From the NCBI RefSeq assembly GCF_013410565.1, contig NZ_JACCFO010000001.1:1240001-1304000 (forward strand): a DNA stretch of 64,000 bases, written 5' to 3'. Numbering within the stretch: the first letter of the stretch is position 1; each line of letters starts with the position of its first letter. The notes under the pieces are model-generated. The model did no database searches, was not told the DNA's origin, and saw only the letters and a program-made list of their open reading frames with translations. Below, in pieces: positions 7,738-16,182 of this stretch. The position numbers and the translations under genes were made by a program. This stretch comes from Streptomonospora nanhaiensis. Its GTDB lineage: Bacteria > Actinomycetota > Actinomycetes > Streptosporangiales > Streptosporangiaceae.

Positions 7738-9468
7738 ATGACCCACACCGGACCGCACGCTCTCCCGCGGACCTCCCCCGCCGCCGCGCCGCGGCCGTCG
7801 GAGGACCCGGAGTGGCGCACCGCCGCCGAGGAGGCGGTGGCGGTGCTCGCCGCCGCCGGTGTCCGCCGCTGCTACACCGTGCCCGGCGAAAGCTTCCTGG
7901 AGCTCGCCGACGCCCTGGAGCGCCACGCCGACATCCAGCTCGTCTCCACCCGGCACGAGGGCGGGGCGGCGTTCATGGCCGAGGCCGAGGCCAAGCTCAC
8001 CGGGGTGCCGGCGGTGGCCGCCGCCACGCGCGGCCCCGGCGCGGGCAACCTCGCCGTGGGCGTGCACACCGCGCGCCAGGACTCCACCCCCATGGTGGTG
8101 TTCCTCGGCCAGGTCACCACCGACCACCTCGGCCGCGAGGCGTTCCAGGAGGTCGACCTCGCCGCCTTCTACACCCCCATCACCAAGTGGACCACCACCG
8201 TCACGCGCGCCGACCGCCTGGCCGAGACCACCGCGCAGGCGCTGCGCACCGCCACCACCGGCCGGCCCGGTCCGGTGGCGGTGGTGGTGCCGGGCGACCT
8301 GTTCGGCCGGCGCGTGCCGCCCCCCGCCGCCCTGCCCGGGGCCGCCCCGCCCGCGCCCCCACTGGGCGAGGACGAGCGCGACCGCCTGGCCGCGTGGCTG
8401 GTCGGCGCCGAGCGGCCGGTCATCGTCGCCGGCGGCGGGGCCCGGTCGGCGCGCGACGAACTCGTGGCGGTCGCCGAACGCTTCAACACCGGCGTCTACA
8501 CCTCCTGGCGGCGCCAGGACGTGTTCCCCAACCACCACCCGCTCTACCTGGGCCACCTGGGTTTGGGCTGCCCCGCGCCGGTGCTGGCCGCCCTGGAGTC
8601 GGCCGACGCCGTCCTCGTGGTCGGCTCGCGCCTGAGCGAGATCACCAGCCAGTCCTACCGGCTGCCGGCGGCCGGGCCGGGCGCGGCCGCCACCGTCGCC
8701 CAGATCGACATCGACCCCCACCAGATCGGCGCGGCCACCGGGGTGTGGCTGGGCGCGGTGGCCGACGCCCGCCGGGCGCTCGCGGCACTGGTCGAGGTCC
8801 CCGCCGTGCCGCCCGACCGCGACTACACCGCCGCCCACGACGCCTGGGTGCGCGCCTCCACCCCGCCGCCCGAGGCCGCCGCGCACGCCGGGGCGGGCCT
8901 GCACCCCTGGGCGGTCGTCGAGGCCATGCGCGCGGCCCTGCCCGAGGACACCGTGGTCACCAACGACGCGGGCAACTTCGCGGCGTTCCTGCACCGGGGC
9001 TGGTGGTACCGCCACCCGCGCACCCAACTGGCGCCCACCAGCGGCGCCATGGGCTACGCCGTGCCCGCGGCGGTGGCCGCCAAGCTCGCGGCGCCGCACC
9101 GCACGGTGGTCGCGGTGGCCGGCGACGGCGGCGTGCTGATGACCGGCCAGGAACTGGAGACCGCGGCGCGGCTGGGCCTGGCCGTGACCGTGGTGGTGTT
9201 CCAGAACGGCCTGTACGGCACCATCGCCATGCACCAGGCCCGCGAACTCGGCCGCACGGCGGCCGTCGACATCGGCGGGCCGCTGGACCTCGCCTCCTAC
9301 GCGCGGGGCCTGGGCGCCGCCGGGCGCACCGCCACCACCCCCGGCGAACTCGCCGACGCCCTGGCCGAGGCGGTGGCCGCCGAAGGCCCCACCCTCATCG
9401 ACGTCCGCACCGACCCCGACATCATCAGTCCCGAGGCGTCCCTGTCCGGTCTCCTCGGCGGGGCCTAG
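7738..9468 (+). CDS. Thiamine-diphosphate-dependent enzyme, acetolactate synthase-like
   Basis: A 576-residue three-domain ThDP enzyme. The N-terminal Pyr domain has YTVPGESFLELADAL and the catalytic Glu in STRHEGGAAFMAEA (about residues 70-85). The central domain is Rossmann-like. The C-terminal PP domain has the ThDP/Mg motif GDGGVLMTGQELETAARLGL ending in VVVFQNGLYGT. This is the acetolactate synthase / benzoylformate decarboxylase superfamily; the exact reaction (ligation or decarboxylation of a 2-oxo acid) cannot be told. The ATG follows GGAAGG. It lies 91 bp after azlD on the same strand, so a link with branched-chain amino acid or 2-oxo acid metabolism is plausible inference. No small regulatory ALS subunit gene is nearby. 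Confidence 0.88.
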   Translation: MTHTGPHALPRTSPAAAPRPSEDPEWRTAAEEAVAVLAAAGVRRCYTVPGESFLELADALERHADIQLVSTRHEGGAAFMAEAEAKLTGVPAVAAATRGPGAGNLAVGVHTARQDSTPMVVFLGQVTTDHLGREAFQEVDLAAFYTPITKWTTTVTRADRLAETTAQALRTATTGRPGPVAVVVPGDLFGRRVPPPAALPGAAPPAPPLGEDERDRLAAWLVGAERPVIVAGGGARSARDELVAVAERFNTGVYTSWRRQDVFPNHHPLYLGHLGLGCPAPVLAALESADAVLVVGSRLSEITSQSYRLPAAGPGAAATVAQIDIDPHQIGAATGVWLGAVADARRALAALVEVPAVPPDRDYTAAHDAWVRASTPPPEAAAHAGAGLHPWAVVEAMRAALPEDTVVTNDAGNFAAFLHRGWWYRHPRTQLAPTSGAMGYAVPAAVAAKLAAPHRTVVAVAGDGGVLMTGQELETAARLGLAVTVVVFQNGLYGTIAMHQARELGRTAAVDIGGPLDLASYARGLGAAGRTATTPGELADALAEAVAAEGPTLIDVRTDPDIISPEASLSGLLGGA

Positions 9469-9478
9469 CCGCCGGCGC

Positions 9479-9500
9479 CCGCCGCGCGGGGGCGCGGCGG
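9479..9500. terminator. Hairpin between convergent ThDP enzyme and rluD genes
   Basis: CCGCCGCGC (9479-9487) pairs perfectly with GCGCGGCGG (9492-9500) around a GGGG loop. It fills the 34-bp gap between two convergent stop codons and can serve both directions. No T-run is present. Confidence 0.55.
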
Positions 9501-9502
9501 CG

Positions 9503-10447
9503 TCACTCGGCGCGCAACCGCTCCAGCGCGCCGGCCAGGTCGTCGGGATAGGTGCTCTCGAACTCCACGTAGCGGCCCTCGGTGGGGTGCTCGAACCCCA
9601 GCCGGACCGCGTGCAGCCACTGGCGGCGCACCCCCAGCCGCTCGGCGAGCGTGGGGTCGGCGCCGTAGAGGTGGTCGCCCACGCAGGGGTGGCGCAGCGC
9701 GGACATGTGCACGCGGATCTGGTGGGTGCGGCCGGTCTCCAGCTTGATCTCCAGCAGGCTGGCCGACCGGAACGCCTCCACGGTGTCGTAGTGGGTGACC
9801 GACGGCCGCCCGCCCGCCACCACCGCGAACCTGCCGTCGCCCGCGGGGTGCCGGTCGATCGGCGCGTCCACGGTGCCGCGCAGCGGGTCGGGGTGGCCCT
9901 GCACGAGCGCGTGGTACACCTTGTCGACCGTGCGCTCCTTGAAGGCGCGCTTGAGGACGCTGTAGGCGGTCTCGCTCTTGGCCAGCACCATCAGCCCGGT
10001 GGTGTTGGCGTCGAGCCGGTGCACCACCCCCTGCCGCTCGGCGGCGCCGCTGGTGCTCAGCGCGACCCCCGAGGCCAGCAGTCCCTGGATCACGGTGGGG
10101 CCGGTCCAGCCCACCGTGGGGTGGGCCACCACGCCCACGGGCTTGTCGACCACGACGATGTCGGCGTCCTCGTGGACCACGGCCATGCCCGGCACGGGCT
10201 CGGGGCGCGCGGTGGGCACGCCCGGCGGCGGGGGCAGGGTGACGTCCAGCCACGAGCCCGCCTCCAGCCGGTCGGACTTCGCGCCCACCCCGCCGTCGAC
10301 CAGCACGTTGCCCTCGGCGATGAGTTCGGCGGCGCGGGTGCGCGACAGGCCGAACATCCGGGCGATGGCGGAGTCGAGGCGGTCGCCTTCGAGGCCGTCG
10401 GGGACCGGCATGGCGCGGTGGTCGCCGGCCGCGGTGGAACCGGTCAC
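9503..10447 (-). CDS. rluD: RluA/RluD-family 23S rRNA pseudouridine synthase
   Basis: A 314-residue enzyme with an N-terminal S4 RNA-binding domain ([20 protein letters not shown] through GSWLDVTLP) and a pseudouridine synthase domain. The catalytic Asp is in [15 protein letters not shown], and the family motifs [32 protein letters not shown] and [11 protein letters not shown] are all present. It isomerises uridines in ribosomal RNA; the exact sites need experiment. The GTG at 10447 overlaps the lspA stop by four bases and has GGAGGA upstream. The lspA-rluD pairing is conserved in many bacteria. Confidence 0.93.
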   Translation of the reverse strand: MTGSTAAGDHRAMPVPDGLEGDRLDSAIARMFGLSRTRAAELIAEGNVLVDGGVGAKSDRLEAGSWLDVTLPPPPGVPTARPEPVPGMAVVHEDADIVVVDKPVGVVAHPTVGWTGPTVIQGLLASGVALSTSGAAERQGVVHRLDANTTGLMVLAKSETAYSVLKRAFKERTVDKVYHALVQGHPDPLRGTVDAPIDRHPAGDGRFAVVAGGRPSVTHYDTVEAFRSASLLEIKLETGRTHQIRVHMSALRHPCVGDHLYGADPTLAERLGVRRQWLHAVRLGFEHPTEGRYVEFESTYPDDLAGALERLRAE

Positions 10448-11211
10448 GGGCGCTGTCCTCCGTCCTCGCCCCGGGGGGCGGGCCCGGCCTCGCCGGGACC
10501 GTCGTCGGCACCGGCGGCGGGGGCGCCGCCCGCCTCCGCCGGGCGGTCCTGGGCGGCCGGCTCCGCCGCCTCGGCGTCCTCCGACTTCGCGGCCTTCTCG
10601 GCGGTCCCGGCCGCCTCGGTGCCGCGCGCCTGGTCGGACTCGCGGGTGCCGTCGATGTTGATCCCGCGGAACGCCAGCAGCACCGCCAGGGCGCCGCCCA
10701 CGCAGATGCAGGAGTCGGCGAGGTTGAACACCGGGAAGTTCGGCACCGCGATCCAGTCCACGACCTCGCCGTGGAAGGGCGCCGGCGGGCGCGTGACGCG
10801 GTCGACCAGGTTGCCGCTCGCCCCGCCCAGGATCAGCCCCAGCGCGACGGTCCACCCCAGGCTGCCCAGCCGGCGGGCCATGAAGAGGATGTAGACCACC
10901 ACGCCCGAGGCGATCAGGAAGAACACCCACGGCACGCCCGAGCCGATGGAGAACGCGGCCCCGGAGTTGGTGATCAGCGTGAACCACAGGAGGCCGTCGA
11001 CCACCGGCATGGACTCGCCCGGCGCGAAGCCGGCCAGCGCGATCTCCTTGGTCGCGAAATCGGCCCCCAGAGCGGCCGCCGCCACGATCAAAAGAAGGGG
11101 GAGGTACCGCCGCGGCCGGGGCGCGGCGGTCTCGTGAACGGTCTGCTTCGGCTGCCCGGAGGGCTCTACGTGACTCAGCGACGCTCCTCGCGCTGTTTGC
11201 ACTGCACACAC
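10444..11211 (-). CDS. lspA: Lipoprotein signal peptidase (LspA) with long acidic C-terminal tail
   Basis: A 255-residue protein with an LspA core: four membrane helices, the conserved [12 protein letters not shown], the first catalytic Asp in [10 protein letters not shown], and the second in [15 protein letters not shown]. LspA cleaves signal peptides of diacylated prolipoproteins at the outer face of the membrane. About 85 residues follow the last helix, forming a disordered tail rich in Ala, Glu, Asp, Gly and Pro; typical LspA proteins are 150-200 residues, so the tail is an addition. The start is uncertain: the ATG at 11211 overlaps the upstream gene by 37 bp, and a GTG three codons later is an alternative. 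Confidence 0.93.
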   Translation of the reverse strand: MCAVQTARGASLSHVEPSGQPKQTVHETAAPRPRRYLPLLLIVAAAALGADFATKEIALAGFAPGESMPVVDGLLWFTLITNSGAAFSIGSGVPWVFFLIASGVVVYILFMARRLGSLGWTVALGLILGGASGNLVDRVTRPPAPFHGEVVDWIAVPNFPVFNLADSCICVGGALAVLLAFRGINIDGTRESDQARGTEAAGTAEKAAKSEDAEAAEPAAQDRPAEAGGAPAAGADDGPGEAGPAPRGEDGGQRP

Positions 11212-11687
11212 AATGTGGCGCGGGGGAACGCCTGGAGCCGGGCCTTGCCGATGGCACTGCCGCAGCGTTCGCAGACCCCGTAGGTCCCCGCGTCCATCCG
11301 CTGGATCGCCCGCTCGCTCTGCGCGAGCAGGTCACGAGTATTGTAGGCCAGCGCCAGGTCGTGCTCGCGCTGGTAGGCCTTGGCCCCGGTGTCGGTGGGG
11401 TCGTCGCCGGCGCCCTCCACGGAGTCCGACAGCCGCTCGGCCAGTTCGGTCTGGGCCTCGGCGATGTCGCGGCGCAGCCGCTCCACCTGGGCCTCCAGCC
11501 CCTCGCGGACCTCAGCCAACTCGGCCTCGCTCCAGGGGTCCTCGCCTTGGCGCACCGGAAGGCCGGCGGCGCCGGCGGCCCCGTCCGCGCTCGGTGCGGC
11601 CTTCGTCCGGGCCGCGGTCCCGCCCGCGGCGTCGGGCGCCGCCGTGCGCGCCTGCTGGTGGACCTTGCCAGTGGTCGTGGACACCAT
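11175..11687 (-). CDS. TraR/DksA-family C4 zinc-finger protein
   Basis: A 170-residue protein. The N-terminal 45 residues are Ala/Thr/Gly-rich and probably disordered. A coiled-coil region follows ([20 protein letters not shown]). The C terminus has a four-cysteine zinc finger, [16 protein letters not shown] ending in CVQCK. This is the actinobacterial DksA-like architecture; such proteins may act on RNA polymerase through the secondary channel, but this one may have a different role. The ATG at 11687 has GGGGGAG upstream and replaces a 14-codon longer reading. It is the first gene of an operon with lspA and rluD. Confidence 0.88.
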   Translation of the reverse strand: MVSTTTGKVHQQARTAAPDAAGGTAARTKAAPSADGAAGAAGLPVRQGEDPWSEAELAEVREGLEAQVERLRRDIAEAQTELAERLSDSVEGAGDDPTDTGAKAYQREHDLALAYNTRDLLAQSERAIQRMDAGTYGVCERCGSAIGKARLQAFPRATLCVQCKQREERR

Positions 11688-11917
11688 GCGGTACTCCCCC
11701 CTCGGCCGCACGGGCACGGCGGCCGTCAACCCCCGTCCTGACGTGCGAGGACACCGCTACTCCCCGTGTCCGCCGCACGCGATTCCGGGTAGCTTAAACG
11801 CCCGCCGGCGGCGAATCAACCAACCACGGCGCAGCCCGGAACACACCCCGCACCGCTACCCAATCGGGCCGTGTCCGGCCATCGGCGCCCATTTGCCGGC
11901 GGCGCGGCGCACAGCGG

Positions 11918-12211
11918 TCAGGGCCGGTGGGCCGCCGCGAACCCGCCGTAGTCCTCGGCCAGCAGGTGCAGGTGCGGCTCGTCCAGCGCGGCCGGGCCGC
12001 CGTGCGGGCCGGTGCGCACCTCGATCACCCAGTCGACGTCCTCGGCGTCGTCCTCGCCGGCCAGCATGTCGCGGTGCACCGTGCACGGCGCGTACCCCTG
12101 GTCCAGCAGCTGCTCGGCCAACTCCTCGGCGTCCTCGCGGTCGGCCAGGGTCACCAGCACGGCGCCCGCCAGGCCGTCCGGCCCGCCCGCGCCGCCCGTC
12201 GCGCTCCCCAC
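11918..12211 (-). CDS. Small acidic hypothetical protein
   Basis: A 97-residue acidic protein starting at a GTG with GGGAGGA about seven bases upstream; a 50-codon longer reading has low-complexity sequence and is rejected. It contains LVTLADREDAEELAEQLLDQGY, DDAEDVDWVIEV and a C-terminal LAEDYGGFAAAHRP, which suggest a small ferredoxin-like alpha/beta fold. Comparable short proteins are found near ileS in other actinobacteria, from memory. Function is unknown. Confidence 0.75.
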   Translation of the reverse strand: MGSATGGAGGPDGLAGAVLVTLADREDAEELAEQLLDQGYAPCTVHRDMLAGEDDAEDVDWVIEVRTGPHGGPAALDEPHLHLLAEDYGGFAAAHRP

Positions 12212-12359
12212 GGCGTGTCCTCCCTCGCTGCGCCCCGGCGCACCACCGCCCCCCGGGGCCGGCGCGCGCCCTACGGCAGGCCAGTATGCCCGCGCCCCGG
12301 CCAGGCGCGGAAAACGGCGGGAGGGCACGCCGCCGGGTGGGCTATCCTCAAGGCACAGC

Positions 12360-12600
12360 ACGGCGCTGATGGGACGAGTAACGGCGGCCCCAGCCCCAAG
12401 CGACCCGGGGACGGTGCGAGCCCGGGGGCATGCCCGCCGCGAAGATCACCCCGGAGCCGCCGGAAGAACGGCAGCGGCGCACCCGCGCCCGCCCAGTAGA
12501 CCCGGCCGCTGCAGCAACGAAGTGGGGCGCGTGCGGCGCGTTCGCCGCCACGCCCAAGGAGGGTGGTACCGCGGGGCGCCCGGCCTCGTCCCTCCATCAG
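12360..12600 (+). ncRNA. T-box leader of ileS (isoleucine specifier, translational type)
   Basis: The 5' leader of ileS has the actinobacterial ileS T-box pattern. Conserved text includes CTGATGGGACGAGTA near 12366, a short stem with ATC as specifier codon (12445-12447, in GAAGATCACC), an AGTAGACCCGG segment near 12497, and the T-box proper TGGTACCGCGG at 12564-12574. The TGGT bulge would pair with the ACCA end of uncharged tRNA-Ile. GGAGGG (12558-12563) can pair alternatively with CCCTCC (12590-12595). No U-run terminator precedes the gene, so control is likely at translation initiation. Actinobacterial ileS T-boxes with very short stem I are established knowledge. Confidence 0.9.
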
Positions 12601-12634
12601 GACACCACACGCCCTGTTGGAAAGGCGACGCCGC

Positions 12635-15600
12635 ATGGCCGACGATCCCACCGCCTCCCGCGCACTGCCCGTGCTGCCCGCGCAGATCGACCTGCCGGCC
12701 ACCGAGCACCAGGTGCTGCGCCGCTGGAGCGAGCAGAAGGTCTTCGAGCGCTCCCTGGAGCAGTCCCGCGCCAAGCCCAACTGGGTGTTCTACGAGGGCC
12801 CGCCCACCGCCAACGGCCAGCCCGGCGTGCACCACGTCGAGGCCCGCGTGTTCAAGGACCTCTTCCCCCGCTTCAAGACCATGCGCGGCTACCACGTCGA
12901 CCGCAAGGCCGGCTGGGACTGCCACGGCCTGCCCGTCGAGGTCGCCGTCGAGAAGGAGCTGGGCCTCAGCGGCAAGAAGGACATCGAGGAGTTCGGCGTC
13001 GCCGAGTTCAACGCCCGCTGCCGCGAGGCCGTGCTGCGCAACGTCGACGCCTTCACCGCCATGACCCAGCGCATGGGCTACTGGGTGAACATGGACGAGG
13101 CGTACCGCACCATGGACCCCGAGTACGTGGAGTCGGTGTGGTGGGCGCTCAAGACCATCTGGGACAAGGGCCTGCTGGTGCGCGACTTCCGCATCAGCCC
13201 CTACTGCCCGCGCTGCGGCACCACGCTGTCCGACCACGAGCTGGCGCAGGGCTATGAGACCGTGGTCGACCCCTCGGTCTACGTGCGGTTCCCGGTGACC
13301 TCCGGGCCGCTGGCCGACCCCGAGCGGCCCACCTCGCTGCTGGTGTGGACCACCACGCCCTGGACCCTGGTGTCCAACACGGCGGTGGCGGTGCACCCCG
13401 ACGTCACCTACGTGGTGGCCACCGACGGCACCGAGCGCGTGCTGGTCGCCGAGCCGCTGCTGGGCAAGGCGCTGGGCGAGGGCTGGGAGCCCACCGGCGA
13501 GCGGTTCGAGGGCGGCGAGATGGAGCGCTGGACCTACCAGCGGCCCTTCGAGCTGGTGGCGTTCGACGCCCCCGCGCACTTCGTCGTGCTGGCCGACTAC
13601 GTCACCGTCGAGGACGGCACCGGCCTGGTGCACCAGGCCCCGGCGTTCGGCGCCGACGACATGGCCGTCTGCCGCGCCTATGGCCTGCCGCTGGTCAACC
13701 CGGTGCGCGGCGACGGCACGTTCGAGGCCGACCTCGACCTGGTGGGCGGCCGGTTCTTCAAGACCGCCGACGCCGCGCTGGTGGCCGACCTCGACAGCCG
13801 CGGGCTGCTCATGCGCAACCAGCCCTACGAGCACAGCTACCCGCACTGCTGGCGCTGCCACACGCCGCTGCTCTACTACGCGGTGCCGTCCTGGTACATC
13901 AGGACCACCGCGATCAAGGACGAACTCCTGGCGCAGAACGCCCGCACCAACTGGTTCCCGGGCAACGTCAAGGAGGGCCGCTACGGCGAGTGGCTGCGCA
14001 ACAACATCGACTGGGCGCTGTCGCGCAGCCGCTACTGGGGCACCCCGCTGCCGGTGTGGACCTGCGCCGAGGAGCACCACACCGTGGTGGGGTCGCTGGC
14101 CGAGCTGGGCGGGCTGGCCGGGCGCGACCTCAGCGCGCTGGACCCGCACCGCCCCTACGTTGACGACGTCGCCTTCCCCTGCCCCCAGTGCGGCGCCGAG
14201 GCGCGCCGCGTGCCCGAGGTCATCGACGTCTGGTTCGACTCCGGCGCCATGCCGTTCGCCCAGTGGGGCGCGCCGCACCGCAACAAGGAGGCGTTCGAGG
14301 CCAACTTCCCCGGCCAGTACATCTGCGAGGCGATCGACCAGACCCGCGGCTGGTTCTACTCGATGATGGCCGTGAGCACGCTCGTGTTCGGCCACTCCTC
14401 CTACGAGAACGTGGTCTGCCTGGGCCACATCCTCGCCGAGGACGGCCGCAAGATGAGCAAGCACCTGGGCAACATCCTGGAGCCCATGGAGGTCATGGAG
14501 CGCCACGGCGCCGACGCGCTGCGCTGGTTCATGGCGGCCAGCGGGTCGCCGTGGACGCCGCGCCGGGTGGGCCACGAGGCGCTGGAGGAGATCGTCCGCA
14601 AGGTCCTGCTGACCTACTACAACACGGTCTCCTTCTTCACCCTCTACGCCGGGACGAACGGAACCTGGGACCACTCCATGCTCGCGGACGCGCCCGCGCC
14701 CGAGGACCGGCCGCTGCTGGACCGCTGGCTGCTGTCGGAGCTGAACCGGGTGGTCAAGGGCGTGGGCGAGGCGCTGGACCGGTTCGACACCGCCGGTGCG
14801 GGCCGTCTGCTCACCGCGTTCGTGGACGACCTGTCCAACTGGTACGTGCGGCGCTCCCGGCGGCGGTTCTGGTCGGGCGCGCGCACGGCCGAGGGCGCGT
14901 CGGCGTTCGCGACCCTGTTCGAGGCGCTGGAGTCGCTCACCCTGGTGATGGCGCCGCTGGTGCCGTTCATCACCGACCACGTGTGGGCGGCGCTGCGCCG
15001 CCCCGAGGCGCCGGAGTCGGTGCACCTGGCCTCCTGGCCGCAGGTGCGCGAGGACCTGATCGACACCGAGCTGTCGGAGCAGATGGCGCTGACCCGCCGC
15101 CTGGTCGACCTTGGCCGCGCCGCCCGCGTGGACTCGGGCGTGCGCACCCGCCAGCCGCTGTCGCGCGTGCTGGTGGGAGCCGCCGGATTCGACCGGCTGC
15201 CCGAGCAGCTGCGGGCGCAGATCGCCGAGGAGCTGAACGTGCAGCAACTCGACCCGCTGTCGGCGGTCGGCGGCGACCTGGTCGACTACACGGTCAAGCC
15301 GAACTTCCGGGCCCTGGGCAAGCGGTTCGCCAAGCGCACCCCGCTGGTGGCGCGGGCGATCGGCGCGGCGCCGGCGCGGGCGCTTGTGGAGCAGGTCCGC
15401 GCGACCGGCTGGGCGCACGTCGAGGTGGAGGGCGAGCAGGTCGAGGTCAGCGCGGAGGAGCTGCTGGTCACCGAGCAGCCGCGCGAGGGCTGGACGGTGG
15501 CCGCGGAGGCCGGTGAGACCGTGGCCCTGGACCTGGAGATCACCCCTGAACTCCAGCGCGCCGGCCTGGCCCGCGAGCTGATCCGCCTGGTCCAGGACGC

Positions 15601-15826
15601 CCGCAAGTCCAGCGGTCTGGAGATCTCCGACCGCATCGACCTGTGGTGGTCGGCGGAGGACCCGCTGACCGCCCAGGCCCTCACCGAGCACGCGGAGGCC
15701 ATCGCCGGCGAGGTCCTGGCCCGGACCTTCACCGAGGGCGCACCGGAGGGCGAGGCCCACACCGTGCGGTCGGCGGAGTTCGGGGTGACCATCCGCCTGC
15801 GCAGGAGCGGCGCCCAGGAGGACTGA
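12635..15826 (+). CDS. ileS: Isoleucyl-tRNA synthetase, eukaryote-like type
   Basis: A 1063-residue class I synthetase that charges tRNA-Ile. It has the HIGH-equivalent GPPTANGQPGVHH (about residues 55-67), the RKAGWDCHGLPVEVAVEKEL block, the editing domain with TTTPWTLVSNTAVAV, the WFDSGAMPFAQWG block, and the KMSKH loop near residue 605. The C-terminal anticodon-binding region includes FVDDLSNWYVRRSRRRFW. Length and motifs fit the long type shared by actinobacteria and eukaryotes. The ATG at 12635 follows GGAAAGG. Expression is predicted to respond to uncharged tRNA-Ile via the T-box, and a strong terminator follows. Confidence 0.97.
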   Translation: MADDPTASRALPVLPAQIDLPATEHQVLRRWSEQKVFERSLEQSRAKPNWVFYEGPPTANGQPGVHHVEARVFKDLFPRFKTMRGYHVDRKAGWDCHGLPVEVAVEKELGLSGKKDIEEFGVAEFNARCREAVLRNVDAFTAMTQRMGYWVNMDEAYRTMDPEYVESVWWALKTIWDKGLLVRDFRISPYCPRCGTTLSDHELAQGYETVVDPSVYVRFPVTSGPLADPERPTSLLVWTTTPWTLVSNTAVAVHPDVTYVVATDGTERVLVAEPLLGKALGEGWEPTGERFEGGEMERWTYQRPFELVAFDAPAHFVVLADYVTVEDGTGLVHQAPAFGADDMAVCRAYGLPLVNPVRGDGTFEADLDLVGGRFFKTADAALVADLDSRGLLMRNQPYEHSYPHCWRCHTPLLYYAVPSWYIRTTAIKDELLAQNARTNWFPGNVKEGRYGEWLRNNIDWALSRSRYWGTPLPVWTCAEEHHTVVGSLAELGGLAGRDLSALDPHRPYVDDVAFPCPQCGAEARRVPEVIDVWFDSGAMPFAQWGAPHRNKEAFEANFPGQYICEAIDQTRGWFYSMMAVSTLVFGHSSYENVVCLGHILAEDGRKMSKHLGNILEPMEVMERHGADALRWFMAASGSPWTPRRVGHEALEEIVRKVLLTYYNTVSFFTLYAGTNGTWDHSMLADAPAPEDRPLLDRWLLSELNRVVKGVGEALDRFDTAGAGRLLTAFVDDLSNWYVRRSRRRFWSGARTAEGASAFATLFEALESLTLVMAPLVPFITDHVWAALRRPEAPESVHLASWPQVREDLIDTELSEQMALTRRLVDLGRAARVDSGVRTRQPLSRVLVGAAGFDRLPEQLRAQIAEELNVQQLDPLSAVGGDLVDYTVKPNFRALGKRFAKRTPLVARAIGAAPARALVEQVRATGWAHVEVEGEQVEVSAEELLVTEQPREGWTVAAEAGETVALDLEITPELQRAGLARELIRLVQDARKSSGLEISDRIDLWWSAEDPLTAQALTEHAEAIAGEVLARTFTEGAPEGEAHTVRSAEFGVTIRLRRSGAQED

Positions 15827-15848
15827 CCGCGCTCCGGCCACCCAGCGG

Positions 15849-15890
15849 CCCGGCTCCGTCTCGTTGACGGAGCCGGGCTGCTTTCTTTTT
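15849..15890 (+). terminator. Intrinsic terminator of ileS
   Basis: A perfect 12-bp stem (CCCGGCTCCGTC at 15849-15860 with its complement at 15866-15877), loop TCGTT, followed by CTGCTTTCTTTTT. The U-rich tail makes this a classical Rho-independent terminator, unusual in this GC-rich window. Confidence 0.93.
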
Positions 15891-16182
15891 CCAGGAAGAC
15901 TTTTCCTTTCCCAGAAAGACATTTTCACGCGTTTTTCGGCCGAGATATCGGCTCGGCTCTTCCGTTTCCTCGGCGCGGGTGTGGAGGCGCACCCCGCCGC
16001 CGCCTGCACGGCGCGCTCCGCCATCGCCCCAGCTCACCGAGGGCAAGGAAACGAACACCGAAAGTTCCGAAACGACGGCCCGCGGTATTCGGACACCAAT
16101 GGCCATCGGCCGCGGGTCAAGCGCCTGCCGACTTTCCCGGAATCACCTCCGAAGCCCTGACCAGTGCCGATAGCGTCCCGCC
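15891..16182 (+). other. Intergenic region upstream of the Rpn-like gene, locally AT-richer
   Basis: Nearly 300 bp without a credible gene. The first 70 bases are markedly richer in A and T than the surroundings, and a small GCCGA/TCGGC stem lies near 15938-15953. TAGCGT at 16171-16176 fits a TANNNT -10 box with six bases to the ATG at 16183, and there is no Shine-Dalgarno sequence before that ATG. A leaderless transcript is therefore likely. No good -35 element was recognised. Confidence 0.5.

Noticed and set aside
12446-16024. 1192-codon open frame antisense to ileS
   Set aside because: It mirrors ileS codons in a GC-rich genome, has no recognisable domain, and ileS is complete with all motifs.
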